A DNA stretch of 29,077 nt from CAZSWS01 sp964610765. GTDB lineage: Bacteria; Bacteroidota; Bacteroidia; Bacteroidales; Tannerellaceae. The stretch spans positions 1-29,077 of the forward strand of contig CAZSWS010000033.1 in assembly GCA_964610765.1 (NCBI GenBank), given 5' to 3'. Below the pieces are notes generated by a model. The model was not told the origin of the DNA. It was given only the letters and a program-made list of their open reading frames with translations, and ran no database searches. Positions 9,349 through 17,200 of this stretch are shown here, one piece after another (position 1 is the stretch's first letter; every line of letters starts with the position of its first letter). The translations under genes and the position numbers were made by a program.

Positions 9349-9439
9349 CAATCACTGTTAGGGGTGCTCTTAGATAAAGGGCTGAGATTAAACTCTTGAA
9401 CCTGATATGTTGTAATGAACATCGTAGGAAAACGGATTG
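9349..9439 (+). ncRNA. TPP riboswitch (THI element) aptamer
   Basis: Conserved thi-box segments occur in order: GGGGTGC (9361-9367), GGCTGAGAT (9380-9388), CTTGAACCTGAT (9395-9406) and CGTAGGAA (9423-9430). P1 pairs caatcactgtt (9349-9359) with aacggattg (9431-9439), leaving a small bulge. A further helix pairs atgtt (9407-9411) with aacat (9418-9422). It binds thiamine pyrophosphate and sits directly upstream of thiM. It is coupled to the terminator at 9486-9517, so it should lower transcription of the operon when TPP is abundant. Confidence 0.95.
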
Positions 9440-9485
9440 AGAAAATATTAAGTTAATATACACTTTCGGTGTAATTGTAATATAT

Positions 9486-9517
9486 AGCCGTTCCCTACTA
9501 AAGGAACGGCTTTTTTT
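9486..9517 (+). terminator. riboswitch-controlled intrinsic terminator
   Basis: A perfect 9-bp stem agccgttcc (9486-9494) / ggaacggct (9503-9511) followed by seven Ts, ending just before the thiM ATG at 9528. The 5' arm ccgttcc (9488-9494) can instead pair with ggaaaacgg (9427-9435), the 3' side of riboswitch P1, with two bulged As. This is a mutually exclusive antiterminator. Confidence 0.88.
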
Positions 9518-9527
9518 ATTTGAATAT

Positions 9528-10319
9528 ATGGATATACAAAAACTAATACAAGACTTAGAGGCGGTTCGTAAAGTATCTCCGCTAGTGCACAATATCACCA
9601 ACCTGGTCGTGATGAATAACACCGCTAATGCGTTGTTGGCTTTAGGAGCTTCTCCCGTCATGGCACATTCGAAAAATGAAGTGGCTGATATGGCTAAAAT
9701 AGCATCAGCTTTAGTGTTGAATATGGGAACTTTGACCCATGAATGGGTGGAAGCAATGTTGATAGCCGGGCAGACGGCTCGTGAGCACGGTGTGCCTATT
9801 GTGTTTGATCCGGTAGGAGTAGGGGCTACGCCTTATCGGTCGGTTGCAGCAAAGCAAATTATAGAAACATGCAAGCCGGATATTATTCGAGGTAATGCCT
9901 CTGAAATCATCGCTTTACGTAATGATAATATCACAACGAAAGGAGTAGATAGCACGGCCTCGTCTGAGTCGGCTAGCCAGACAGCTATCGAATTGGCTCA
10001 GGCAACAAATTCAGTTGTCGTAGTCAGCGGTGAAACCGATTATATAACAGACGGGAATAATACCTACCTGATTAAGAACGGAGACCCTATGATGGAATCA
10101 GTGACAGGTATGGGTTGTACTTGTACGGCAGTAGTATCGGCTTTTGCAGCTATCAATAAAGACTTTGCAGAAGCAGCAACACATGCCATGGCAGTGGTTG
10201 GTATTGCCGGAGAAAGAGCGGTTGCTTATTCGCGGGGACCGGGCAGCTTGCAGATGAATTTCCTTGACGAGCTGTACGGACTGAATGAGCAAAAAATAAA
10301 CCAACTATATAGAAGTTAA
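9528..10319 (+). CDS. thiM: hydroxyethylthiazole kinase ThiM
   Basis: A 263-residue kinase that phosphorylates 4-methyl-5-(2-hydroxyethyl)thiazole (THZ) for thiamine salvage. It shows the family signature VHNITNLVVMNNTANALLALGASPVMAHS (20-48), LNMGTLT, the phosphate-binding DPVGVGATPYR (94-104), GNASEI (122-127) and the catalytic GMGCTCT with Cys-197. It is the first gene after the TPP riboswitch; the ATG lies 11 bp after the terminator stem-loop's T-run start and has no SD sequence. Three bases separate its stop from thiE. Confidence 0.96.
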   Translation: MDIQKLIQDLEAVRKVSPLVHNITNLVVMNNTANALLALGASPVMAHSKNEVADMAKIASALVLNMGTLTHEWVEAMLIAGQTAREHGVPIVFDPVGVGATPYRSVAAKQIIETCKPDIIRGNASEIIALRNDNITTKGVDSTASSESASQTAIELAQATNSVVVVSGETDYITDGNNTYLIKNGDPMMESVTGMGCTCTAVVSAFAAINKDFAEAATHAMAVVGIAGERAVAYSRGPGSLQMNFLDELYGLNEQKINQLYRS

Positions 10320-10322
10320 TCA

Positions 10323-10973
10323 ATGGTTATGGACTTGGATGTAAGCCTGTATTTAGTAACTGACCGTGAGTTGTCATTAGGTCGGTCTTTAGAAGCTGTT
10401 GTTGAAGAGGCTGTTAAAGGTGGTGTGACGATGGTTCAACTGCGCGAAAAAGAAGCTTCTTCTTTAGAGTTTTACCAATTGGCACTACGACTTAAAGCCT
10501 GCCTTAAACCTTTCCATGTCCCATTAATTATCAATGACCGCATCGATATCGCTTTAGCTTGCGATGCCGAAGGGGTTCATTTGGGACAAAGTGATTTACC
10601 GGTTGATGTAGCAAGGAAGTTGTTAGGAAAGAATTGTATTATCGGGCTATCACTCGAAAGTGTTGCAGACGCTGAAGAAGCTAACCGATTAGACGTTGAT
10701 TATGTAGCCGTTTCTCCTGTATATGATACAAGTACCAAGACCGATACATCTAAGGCTTTAGGATTGGATGGCGTGCGGGCTATACGTGCAGCAACTCGAT
10801 TCCCGACGGTTGCTATTGGTGGTATCCATCTTCCCAATGCGGCATCGATAATTGAGGCCGGAGCCGATGGTTTGGCGGTCGTTTCAGCTATTATGTCGGC
10901 GACAGACCCACAAGAAGCGGCGAAAGAATTAAAACAAATTATTTATCATACAAAAAACAATAAAACAACATGA
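10323..10973 (+). CDS. thiE: thiamine-phosphate synthase ThiE
   Basis: A 216-residue TIM-barrel enzyme that couples HMP-PP with THZ-P to form thiamine monophosphate. Motifs are YLVTDRELS (10-18), MVQLREK (37-43), a PLIINDRIDIALACDAEGVHLGQSDLP core, YVAVSPVYDTSTKTD (pyrophosphate loop) and VAIGGI near residue 175. Met-3 is an alternative start. Its stop codon overlaps the tenA start in an ATGA arrangement, indicating translational coupling. Confidence 0.95.
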   Translation: MVMDLDVSLYLVTDRELSLGRSLEAVVEEAVKGGVTMVQLREKEASSLEFYQLALRLKACLKPFHVPLIINDRIDIALACDAEGVHLGQSDLPVDVARKLLGKNCIIGLSLESVADAEEANRLDVDYVAVSPVYDTSTKTDTSKALGLDGVRAIRAATRFPTVAIGGIHLPNAASIIEAGADGLAVVSAIMSATDPQEAAKELKQIIYHTKNNKTT

Positions 10974-11623
10974 AGATGAAATGGTCTGAAATGGCGTGGG
11001 AAGCTGCTCTTCCTACCTATGAAAAGATACTGGAGCAACCTTTTATTCAAGAACTATCCAATGGTACATTGCCTAGAGAGGTGTTTGATTTTTATTTGAT
11101 TCAAGATGACTTGTATCTACTTGAATATGGACGAGTGTTAGCCGGTATTGCTTCTCGCCTGGATAATAAAGACTTTGCTGAGGCATTCTTGCATTTCACA
11201 AAAGACACGATGGATGTGGAAAGAGGAATGCATGAAACCTTTTTAAAGGGGGTAGCTAAAGCTACGGAACCTTCTCCAACTTGTCGTTTATATACGTCTT
11301 TTCTATTAAACTCCTTATATACAAAACCTATTGAAGTAGCAGTAGCTGCGGTGCTCCCTTGCTTTTGGGTATATCAGAAAGTTGGTGAGCATATCTTATC
11401 AATCTCGTCAGTTGAAAACAATCCTTACAAGGAGTGGATCAACACGTATGGAGGTGAGGAGTTTGACAACAGTGCGAAACTGGCTCTTTCAATCGGTGAT
11501 GAGTTAGCTGCTCATTGCACAGAAGAACAGCGAAAAGCTATGACTGAAGCGTATGTAATGTGCACACGCATGGAATGGCTGTTTTGGCAGAGTGCGTATG
11601 AAATGGAGAAGTGGAGAATTTAA
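10970..11623 (+). CDS. tenA: thiaminase II / aminopyrimidine aminohydrolase TenA
   Basis: A 217-residue TenA protein that recycles degraded thiamine by converting amino-HMP to HMP. Expected catalytic features are present: Asp in LIQDDLYLLEYGR (46-47), Cys-131 in VLPCFWVYQKVG, the WINTYGGEEF motif, and Glu-202 in MEWLFWQSAYE. The start overlaps thiE by four bases; a second Met lies two codons in. Its place between thiE and thiD supports a salvage role for the operon. Confidence 0.95.
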   Translation: MKMKWSEMAWEAALPTYEKILEQPFIQELSNGTLPREVFDFYLIQDDLYLLEYGRVLAGIASRLDNKDFAEAFLHFTKDTMDVERGMHETFLKGVAKATEPSPTCRLYTSFLLNSLYTKPIEVAVAAVLPCFWVYQKVGEHILSISSVENNPYKEWINTYGGEEFDNSAKLALSIGDELAAHCTEEQRKAMTEAYVMCTRMEWLFWQSAYEMEKWRI

Positions 11624-11643
11624 AGAACGAACGATTGAAAACG

Positions 11644-12453
11644 ATGAAACAATATAAAAGAGCATTGACGATTGCCGGAAGTGATCCCAGCGGTGGTGCC
11701 GGTATTCAGGCAGATTTAAAGGCTTTTTCAGCATGTGGCTGCTTTGGAACAAGTGCTATCACAGCAGTTGTTGATGAAAATACAGTAGGAGTTACAGGGG
11801 TTCACCCGATACCGGTTGACTTTGTGAAAGGACAAATACGCTCCGTATTGGATGATATAGGCACAGATGCCATAAAGATTGGGATGCTTCATTCGTCTGA
11901 ATTGATACAAGGTATTCATGATACACTCAAAAGTTATCCTTACACCAATATCGTTTTAGACCCGGTAATGGTAGCAACTTCGGGCGATCATCTATTGCAA
12001 GAAGAGGCTATTGATGCGTTGAAAAATGTATTGATTCCTATTGCTCGTGTAATAACGCCGAATATTCCGGAAGCAGAAGTCTTATTGGGAGATAGCATAT
12101 ACGGGCAAGCAGAATTGCCGGATGCAGCTCGCGAACTTGCAGCTCGATTTAAAGTTTCTGTTTTGCTGAAAGCAGGTCATTTAACCGAAGATTTACTGGT
12201 TGATATATTTTACAACTTTGAAACGGGAGAGTTGATGGAGCTGCCCTCGCAGCGTATATATACTAAAAATACACATGGCACAGGGTGCACACTTTCTTCG
12301 GCTATTGCCGCTTTTTTAGCGCAAGGATGGTCGCTAGATGAAGCAATTCAGAGAGGCAAAGCGTATATGATAAAAGTGATTGCTGCCGGAGCAGACTATC
12401 AGATTGGAAAGGGTAATGGTCCGGTTCACCATTTTGCCGGAATTTGGAGTTAG
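11644..12453 (+). CDS. thiD: hydroxymethylpyrimidine/phosphomethylpyrimidine kinase ThiD
   Basis: A ribokinase-like kinase that phosphorylates HMP twice to HMP-PP, the pyrimidine substrate of ThiE. Motifs are ALTIAGSDPSGGAGIQADLKAFSACG at the N-terminus, TDAIKIGML, IVLDPVMVATSGD, VITPNIPEAEVLLG and THGTGCTLSSAIAAFLAQG with the catalytic Cys. I place the start at 11644 (MKQYKRALTIAG, 269 aa) because homologues begin just before ALTIAGSD. An in-frame ATG at 11611 would add 11 residues and overlap tenA by 13 bp. It is the last thiamine gene of the riboswitch operon. Confidence 0.94.
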   Translation: MKQYKRALTIAGSDPSGGAGIQADLKAFSACGCFGTSAITAVVDENTVGVTGVHPIPVDFVKGQIRSVLDDIGTDAIKIGMLHSSELIQGIHDTLKSYPYTNIVLDPVMVATSGDHLLQEEAIDALKNVLIPIARVITPNIPEAEVLLGDSIYGQAELPDAARELAARFKVSVLLKAGHLTEDLLVDIFYNFETGELMELPSQRIYTKNTHGTGCTLSSAIAAFLAQGWSLDEAIQRGKAYMIKVIAAGADYQIGKGNGPVHHFAGIWS

Positions 12454-12496
12454 ACTATTCGGTTTTTCTTCTTAACTTTCACACAAAGTCTTTGAG

Positions 12497-13342
12497 ATGG
12501 TTAGGGAAGAAAGAAAAGAACAGCTAGAAACAGCCTTAAATGAACAAATATATTCGATCGGATGGGGTGGAAGAATAGAAACCTTGTCCGGTCGTTCTTT
12601 TTTTCTAAAGGAAGGCAAACCTTCAGCGATTTATGCTTGTGAGGTGCATGGATTGCAGGAACTGCGTAAGTCAAATACTATTCAGACAGCCCAAGTTGCC
12701 GCTTATGGAGCTGATTATATATTAACAGAATATATCCCCTCTGCTACTCCGAAAGGCGATTTTTATGAACGTTTTGGAAGAGAACTGGCTGCATTGCATC
12801 AAACGCATGCAGACCGATTTGGCTTTTACGAAGATAACTTCATTGGAGATACGATGCAGCTCAATCTGACGACCGGAATAGAGGGAGAAGATTGGGCTGC
12901 TTTCTATTATACCAAACGCTTGGCATATCAATTCCGGTTGGCAGATTCAAATGGCTATTCAACACGGGTTTTGCAGCGAGGGATGGCTGTTCTTGAAATG
13001 AAAGCGAGTGATTTGCTTTCTGGTAGTGAGGAGAAACCAACACTTCTGCATGGAGATTTGTGGAATGGCAACTATCTCTGTGACGAGAATAATCGGCCGG
13101 TGTTGATTGATCCGGCTGTTTACTATGGACATCGTGAAGCCGATTTAGCTATGACTTATTTGTTTGGAGGCTTCCCCGATGAGTTTTATGCTGCTTATCA
13201 CGAAGCTCACCCGCTTCCCTATGGATGGGAAGAACGGATAGGTTTGTATAAGCTCTATCATTTATTGAATCATTTAAATCTTTTTGGTCAGGGTTATTTG
13301 GGTGAATCTGAACGAATCATCCGAAGATATACCGGCGTGTGA
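12497..13342 (+). CDS. fructosamine kinase family protein
   Basis: A 281-residue kinase of the fructosamine-3-kinase/ketosamine kinase family (APH-like fold), which phosphorylates sugars attached to amines and so promotes deglycation. Visible elements are a lysine in the N-lobe strand (FFLKEGKPS, about Lys-38), ELAALHQTHADRFGFYEDNFIGDTMQLN, the catalytic loop LLHGDLWNGNYLC (Asp-187) and the DFG-equivalent LIDPAVYYGHREADLAM (Asp-205). It starts 43 bp after thiD with no terminator between, so it may be read through from the riboswitch operon. Bacterial members can act on low-molecular-weight substrates; the actual one is not known. Confidence 0.85.
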   Translation: MVREERKEQLETALNEQIYSIGWGGRIETLSGRSFFLKEGKPSAIYACEVHGLQELRKSNTIQTAQVAAYGADYILTEYIPSATPKGDFYERFGRELAALHQTHADRFGFYEDNFIGDTMQLNLTTGIEGEDWAAFYYTKRLAYQFRLADSNGYSTRVLQRGMAVLEMKASDLLSGSEEKPTLLHGDLWNGNYLCDENNRPVLIDPAVYYGHREADLAMTYLFGGFPDEFYAAYHEAHPLPYGWEERIGLYKLYHLLNHLNLFGQGYLGESERIIRRYTGV

Positions 13343-13366
13343 TATAATATTGTAAATAATATAGTT

Positions 13367-14161
13367 ATGAAGCATTTAATGTTGTTTGTTTTATTATTTC
13401 TAGTTTGTATTTTGCCCATAAAAGCACAAACAGTTCATGTAGATACCGATGAACGAGCAGAGTTGGTAAGTATAGTGGGGCGGTTAGCTCAATTTCAAGA
13501 ATATTCGTCCGGAGAAATCCAAGATTATAATGATGCCATTGATACCTATTTTTCTTCATTTACCAATCACCCTATCATAGCCTTGTCGCAGGAGTATAGG
13601 CGCGATTTTGGACTAAGCTATGATGCCATGATGTGGGTGGCTCTTCATGTAGATTTGATAGATAAAGGAGTTCAGGTGAATCAGTTTGCCTATAACAATC
13701 TACCGAGCAGATGGACGAAAGAGCGGTTTGAAAAGTATGTAACAGAACTGTCAGACTTTTATAAGCAAACAGACTTTGCTGAATTTTACTCTTCCCATAC
13801 TTCGATGTATGAAGAAGCGGTTAAGGAAGTAAAGGATGTTTTGACTAGCCATGTAAGCTTAGCTTGGTTTAATGACTTTTGGGGAACGCAGTCTGCTGGC
13901 AACTTTCATGTGATTGTCTCGTTGGTGAATGGATGTGGCAACTACGGATTGAAAACGGTTGATGATAATCAGCATGAAGAAGTGTATTCAGTCATAGGAG
14001 TTTGTCCTATTGAACAAATAAACCCATCTATGACTGTTATCGATTATCTCGTTCCGTTGTTTGTACATGAAACCAATCATTCGTACGAAAAGGGCGTGAG
14101 TGAAATTGTGGAAAAGACCCGGAAGGCAGGAGAGATTATTTTTCCGACTATTGCTGAGTAA
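13367..14161 (+). CDS. DUF4932 N-terminal fragment (signal peptide to HEXXH)
   Basis: The 264-residue upstream segment of the interrupted gene: signal peptide, helical domain and HETNHSYEKGV, ending 27 residues past the motif. If translated alone it would be exported but lack the third zinc ligand and the C-terminal domain. Confidence 0.7.
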   Translation: MKHLMLFVLLFLVCILPIKAQTVHVDTDERAELVSIVGRLAQFQEYSSGEIQDYNDAIDTYFSSFTNHPIIALSQEYRRDFGLSYDAMMWVALHVDLIDKGVQVNQFAYNNLPSRWTKERFEKYVTELSDFYKQTDFAEFYSSHTSMYEEAVKEVKDVLTSHVSLAWFNDFWGTQSAGNFHVIVSLVNGCGNYGLKTVDDNQHEEVYSVIGVCPIEQINPSMTVIDYLVPLFVHETNHSYEKGVSEIVEKTRKAGEIIFPTIAE

Positions 14162-14755
14162 ATGAAAGGACAAGCGTATGGGAGTTGGGCAATTGTGGTA
14201 GAAGAGGCGATGGTCAGGGCTGGTGTAATCAACTATATGAAGAATGATTCGATAAACAAGTTTGATAGTAATCGGGAGATAACCATACAAAAAGGTAGAA
14301 GCTTCTTCTGGATAGATAGATTGGTCAAACTATTTGATACCTACCAGCAAAATAGGGAGAAATATCCTACGATGAAGGAATTAGTCCCCGAAGTTGTACA
14401 GATGTATGATGAGCTGGCTGCCCAGATATCTGCACCCGGCTTTGCTTTTCCAAGTATAGCCGATGCGACAGTAAAGGATGGTGAAGTGATTTCGGCTGAT
14501 ACCAAAGAGCTAACCTTTACGTTTAACAAACCAATGCTAACCAGAGGCTATGGTTTTAATTATGGCAAATTGGGTAAAGAATCCATGCCGAAAATAGATA
14601 AAATAGAGTGGGTAGATGAAACGCACTTAAAGCTGGCTATACGTTTAGAAAAGAATAAATCGTATTCTCTTCGTTTGTTTACACAAGCTTATTCAGATAC
14701 AGAGGGTTTTCCGATGCAGCAAGGTTTTGAATTGACGTTTACCACTGCGCCGTAA
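14162..14755 (+). CDS. DUF4932 C-terminal fragment
   Basis: The 197-residue downstream segment, beginning with an ATG directly after the TAA. It carries the EEAMVRA helix and the Ig-like C-terminal domain but no signal peptide. If it is translated by reinitiation, the product would remain in the cytoplasm. It is best regarded as the remainder of the same gene. Confidence 0.65.
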   Translation: MKGQAYGSWAIVVEEAMVRAGVINYMKNDSINKFDSNREITIQKGRSFFWIDRLVKLFDTYQQNREKYPTMKELVPEVVQMYDELAAQISAPGFAFPSIADATVKDGEVISADTKELTFTFNKPMLTRGYGFNYGKLGKESMPKIDKIEWVDETHLKLAIRLEKNKSYSLRLFTQAYSDTEGFPMQQGFELTFTTAP

Positions 14756-14778
14756 TACAAGTATATCTCAAACTGATA

Positions 14779-14817
14779 GAAACAAAAAAGAGCGGAATCC
14801 CCGCTCTTTTTTGTTTC
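14779..14817. terminator. bidirectional terminator between DUF4932 and exuT
   Basis: A perfect 17-bp inverted repeat gaaacaaaaaagagcgg (14779-14795) / its complement (14801-14817) with a 5-nt loop. A and T tracts flank the GC core on each side, so it can stop transcripts from both the convergent DUF4932 gene (+) and exuT (-). Confidence 0.92.
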
Positions 14818-14829
14818 ATTACTTGTCAA

Positions 14830-16269
14830 TTACATATCAGTAATAGGTTTGTATTTAGGAACTAAAGTCATCATGATTACCCAGCCTATTAGGTAGGCAA
14901 AAGCACATATACAGAATATGATGAAATAGCCGGCCGGCTTACCTTCAAATCCCATAAACGTCAGGCTTACTTCGTCTGAATAAACAAACAATCTACCGGC
15001 AGATTTCTGCATAATCATTGAGCCGATACCTCCGGCCATACCACCAATTCCGGTGATGGAAGCGATAGCTGCCTTAGGAAACATATCACCAACAGTCGAG
15101 AAAATATTGGCTGACCAGGATTGATGAGCGGCGCAACCAATACCAATAACGATGATTGGGAACCAGGGAGATATTGTACCCAGTGGTTGAGCAAAGAGTA
15201 CGACCAATGGGAAGAAGGCGAATATCAGCATGGCTCGCATACGCGCAGCATATGGATTCAATCCTGTTTTATTCATGATGATAGTCGGTAGTTTTCCTCC
15301 GTATAGAGACAACATGGTGATGGCATAGAGTGTGAAGATAAGAGCCATTCCCAAGCCCTCTGTAGTCTTGATGCCAAATTGTGTGCTCAAGTAAGAAGGT
15401 GTCCAGAATAGGAAAAACCACCAAACGCCGTCTGTCAGGAACTTTCCGATAGCAAAAGACCAGGTTTGTTTGTAGGCAAAGCATTTCCAGAAAGGAATTT
15501 TTCGTTCTTTCTCATCGTTCTGATTGTTGCCACCCACTTCGTATTTATCCTGCTCAATATATTCCAACTCAGCTTCGTTCACATGTTTGCTTTTGGCGGG
15601 AGAGTCATACATAAACACCCAGAACCCCATCCATATAAAACCAAGAGCACCGATAAGGATAAAGGCCATTTCCCATCCAAAGTGTTTAGCTAGTAGGGGG
15701 ATAGATAGAGGGGCAACTAACGCTCCGATAGAAGCTCCGGCATTGAATATGCTGGTGGCATATGCCCGGTCTTTCTTAGGGAAATACTCAGCAGTTACCT
15801 TGATGGCTGCCGGGAAGTTTCCGGCTTCACCAATAGCTAGCACACAGCGAGCAACTAAGAAGCAGTACATACTGATTGTTGCAATAACTACCGCCACATC
15901 GCCGGTTGCTGCTGCCAGTTCGGCGGCACTATGCAATCCGACGAACGATTCAGTTACGACACCACAGAGTGCATGCAGACAGGCTCCGACCGACCAGACT
16001 CCAATAGCCCAAAGGAATCCTTTTTTACTTCCCATCCAGTCAATGAAGCGCCCGGCAAACAACATACCGACAGCATAAACAAGTGAGAAGAGCGAGGTGA
16101 TGGTACCGTAATGATCTTCATTCCAATGAAACTCGGGTTTAATAAACTCGTCCCAGGTCAAGGACAACACTTGTCTATCCAAGTAGTTGATGGTTGTTGC
16201 GAAAAATAACATCATACAGATCATCCATCTGTAATTAGTCATTTTCTTGTTTGAGGTATTACTATTCAT
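14830..16269 (-). CDS. exuT: MFS hexuronate transporter, ExuT-like
   Basis: A 479-residue major facilitator with about 12 membrane segments, belonging to the anion:cation symporter branch that includes ExuT (galacturonate/glucuronate). The N-terminus RWMICMMLFFATTINYLDRQVLSL and the loop motif GRFIDWMGSKKGF between TM2 and TM3 are typical. A hydrophilic loop (about 225-255) separates the two halves. It is the last gene of the uronate operon, 113 bp after kduD. That gap has a small inverted repeat (ggttttTGCaaaacc at 16311-16325) but no T-rich terminator. It probably imports mono- or unsaturated uronates; the exact substrate is inferred from its neighbours. Confidence 0.87.
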   Translation of the reverse strand: MNSNTSNKKMTNYRWMICMMLFFATTINYLDRQVLSLTWDEFIKPEFHWNEDHYGTITSLFSLVYAVGMLFAGRFIDWMGSKKGFLWAIGVWSVGACLHALCGVVTESFVGLHSAAELAAATGDVAVVIATISMYCFLVARCVLAIGEAGNFPAAIKVTAEYFPKKDRAYATSIFNAGASIGALVAPLSIPLLAKHFGWEMAFILIGALGFIWMGFWVFMYDSPAKSKHVNEAELEYIEQDKYEVGGNNQNDEKERKIPFWKCFAYKQTWSFAIGKFLTDGVWWFFLFWTPSYLSTQFGIKTTEGLGMALIFTLYAITMLSLYGGKLPTIIMNKTGLNPYAARMRAMLIFAFFPLVVLFAQPLGTISPWFPIIVIGIGCAAHQSWSANIFSTVGDMFPKAAIASITGIGGMAGGIGSMIMQKSAGRLFVYSDEVSLTFMGFEGKPAGYFIIFCICAFAYLIGWVIMMTLVPKYKPITDM

Positions 16270-16382
16270 AAGTTAAGTTTATAGCCGGCTTTGAGACCCT
16301 CTTGGGGTTAGGTTTTTGCAAAACCAAGGTTAGTCTTTTTTCCGGTGGTTGGTTAAGATAGATATTTGTTTAAGTTGAATGA

Positions 16383-17177
16383 TTAAGGTTGTTTTCCAAT
16401 GTAAGCAAGAATCCCGCCATCTACATATAAGATATGTCCGTTGACAAAGTCAGATGCTCCGGATGCTAAAAACACCACCGGTCCCTCCAGGTCGTCCGGT
16501 ACTCCCCAGCGTCCGGCAGGCGTTTTGGAGATAATGAACGAGTCGAATGGATGACGTGAACCGTCTGCTTGCTTTTCACGTAGTGGGGCGGTTTGTGGAG
16601 TGGCTATATAGCCCGGTCCGATACCATTCACCTGGATATTATGTTCTCCCCATTCGCAAGCCATGTTTTTAGTAAGCATCTTTAATCCTCCTTTAGCTGC
16701 AGCATAGGCAGAGACTGTTTCGCGTCCCAACTCGCTCATCATAGAGCAAATATTGATGATTTTACCGGCTCCTTTTTTAATCATGCCCGGCGCTACTGCT
16801 TTGGACACAATAAATGGACCGATTAAATCAATGTCAATGACTTCGCTGAATTCTTCTACCGACATGTCTAAGGCAGGAATTCGTTTGATGATACCTGCGT
16901 TGTTCACCAGGATATCAATATCTCCTAACTTGGCAGATACATCGGCAACCATGGCTTTTACTTCTTCTTCTTTGGTTACGTCACATGTATAGCCATAGGC
17001 TGCCAGTCCGGCAGCCCGGTATTCCGCTTCTGCTTTGGCAACCGCATCTGAACGGCGTGCGTTAAAGATGATAGTAGCACCTGCTTTTCCTAAAGCCATA
17101 GCCATAGCCATACCAATGCCATATGTGCCACCGGTCACTAACGCTATCTTGTTTTTTAATGAAAACTTTTCTAACAT
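16383..17177 (-). CDS. kduD: 2-dehydro-3-deoxy-D-gluconate 5-dehydrogenase (KduD-type SDR)
   Basis: A 264-residue short-chain dehydrogenase. It has the cofactor motif TGGTYGIG (15-22), NNAG (92-95), Ser-145 and the catalytic YAAAK (Tyr-158, Lys-162). It is closest in pattern to KduD/gluconate 5-dehydrogenase. In KduD the enzyme reduces 3-deoxy-D-glycero-2,5-hexodiulosonate (DKII) to KDG. Operon membership with kduI and kdgK makes that role far more likely than gluconate oxidation. It is separated from kdgK by 23 bp. Confidence 0.9.
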   Translation of the reverse strand: MLEKFSLKNKIALVTGGTYGIGMAMAMALGKAGATIIFNARRSDAVAKAEAEYRAAGLAAYGYTCDVTKEEEVKAMVADVSAKLGDIDILVNNAGIIKRIPALDMSVEEFSEVIDIDLIGPFIVSKAVAPGMIKKGAGKIINICSMMSELGRETVSAYAAAKGGLKMLTKNMACEWGEHNIQVNGIGPGYIATPQTAPLREKQADGSRHPFDSFIISKTPAGRWGVPDDLEGPVVFLASGASDFVNGHILYVDGGILAYIGKQP

Positions 17178-17200
17178 GAAATGATATTTTATGAATTTAT

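Larger units (their letters stand above)
13367..14755 (+). pseudogene. DUF4932 putative zinc metalloprotease, interrupted by an in-frame TAA
   Basis: Two open segments abut in the same reading frame and are separated only by TAA at 14159-14161. Read through, they give a protein of about 462 residues, matching the Bacteroidetes DUF4932 family. It has a signal peptide (LMLFVLLFLVCILPIKA-Q), a helical N-terminal domain, and HETNH (His-234 to His-238), a HEXXH zinc-protease motif. After the stop come AYGSWAIVVEEAMVRAGV, carrying the probable third glutamate ligand, and a C-terminal Ig-like beta domain (SADTKELTFTFNKPMLTRGYGF). The break splits the putative active site. TAA is one substitution from AAA, GAA or CAA. 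The gene is 24 bp after the fructosamine kinase gene and ends at a strong terminator. A recent null allele or a sequencing error are both possible. Protease activity of the family is inferred from the motif. Confidence 0.8.

Noticed and set aside
14159..14161. TAA in the DUF4932 gene as a programmed recoding site
   Set aside because: TAA is not the selenocysteine codon, and there is no visible slippery sequence or downstream stem. A nonsense change or base error is simpler.
15524..16078. 184-codon open frame on the + strand
   Set aside because: It lies wholly antisense to the clear MFS transporter gene and has no recognisable motif; it is a shadow frame.
16301..16328. Inverted repeat between kduD and exuT as a terminator
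   Set aside because: The stem is short and no T run follows on the - strand, so it is unlikely to stop transcription; exuT is probably still in the operon.
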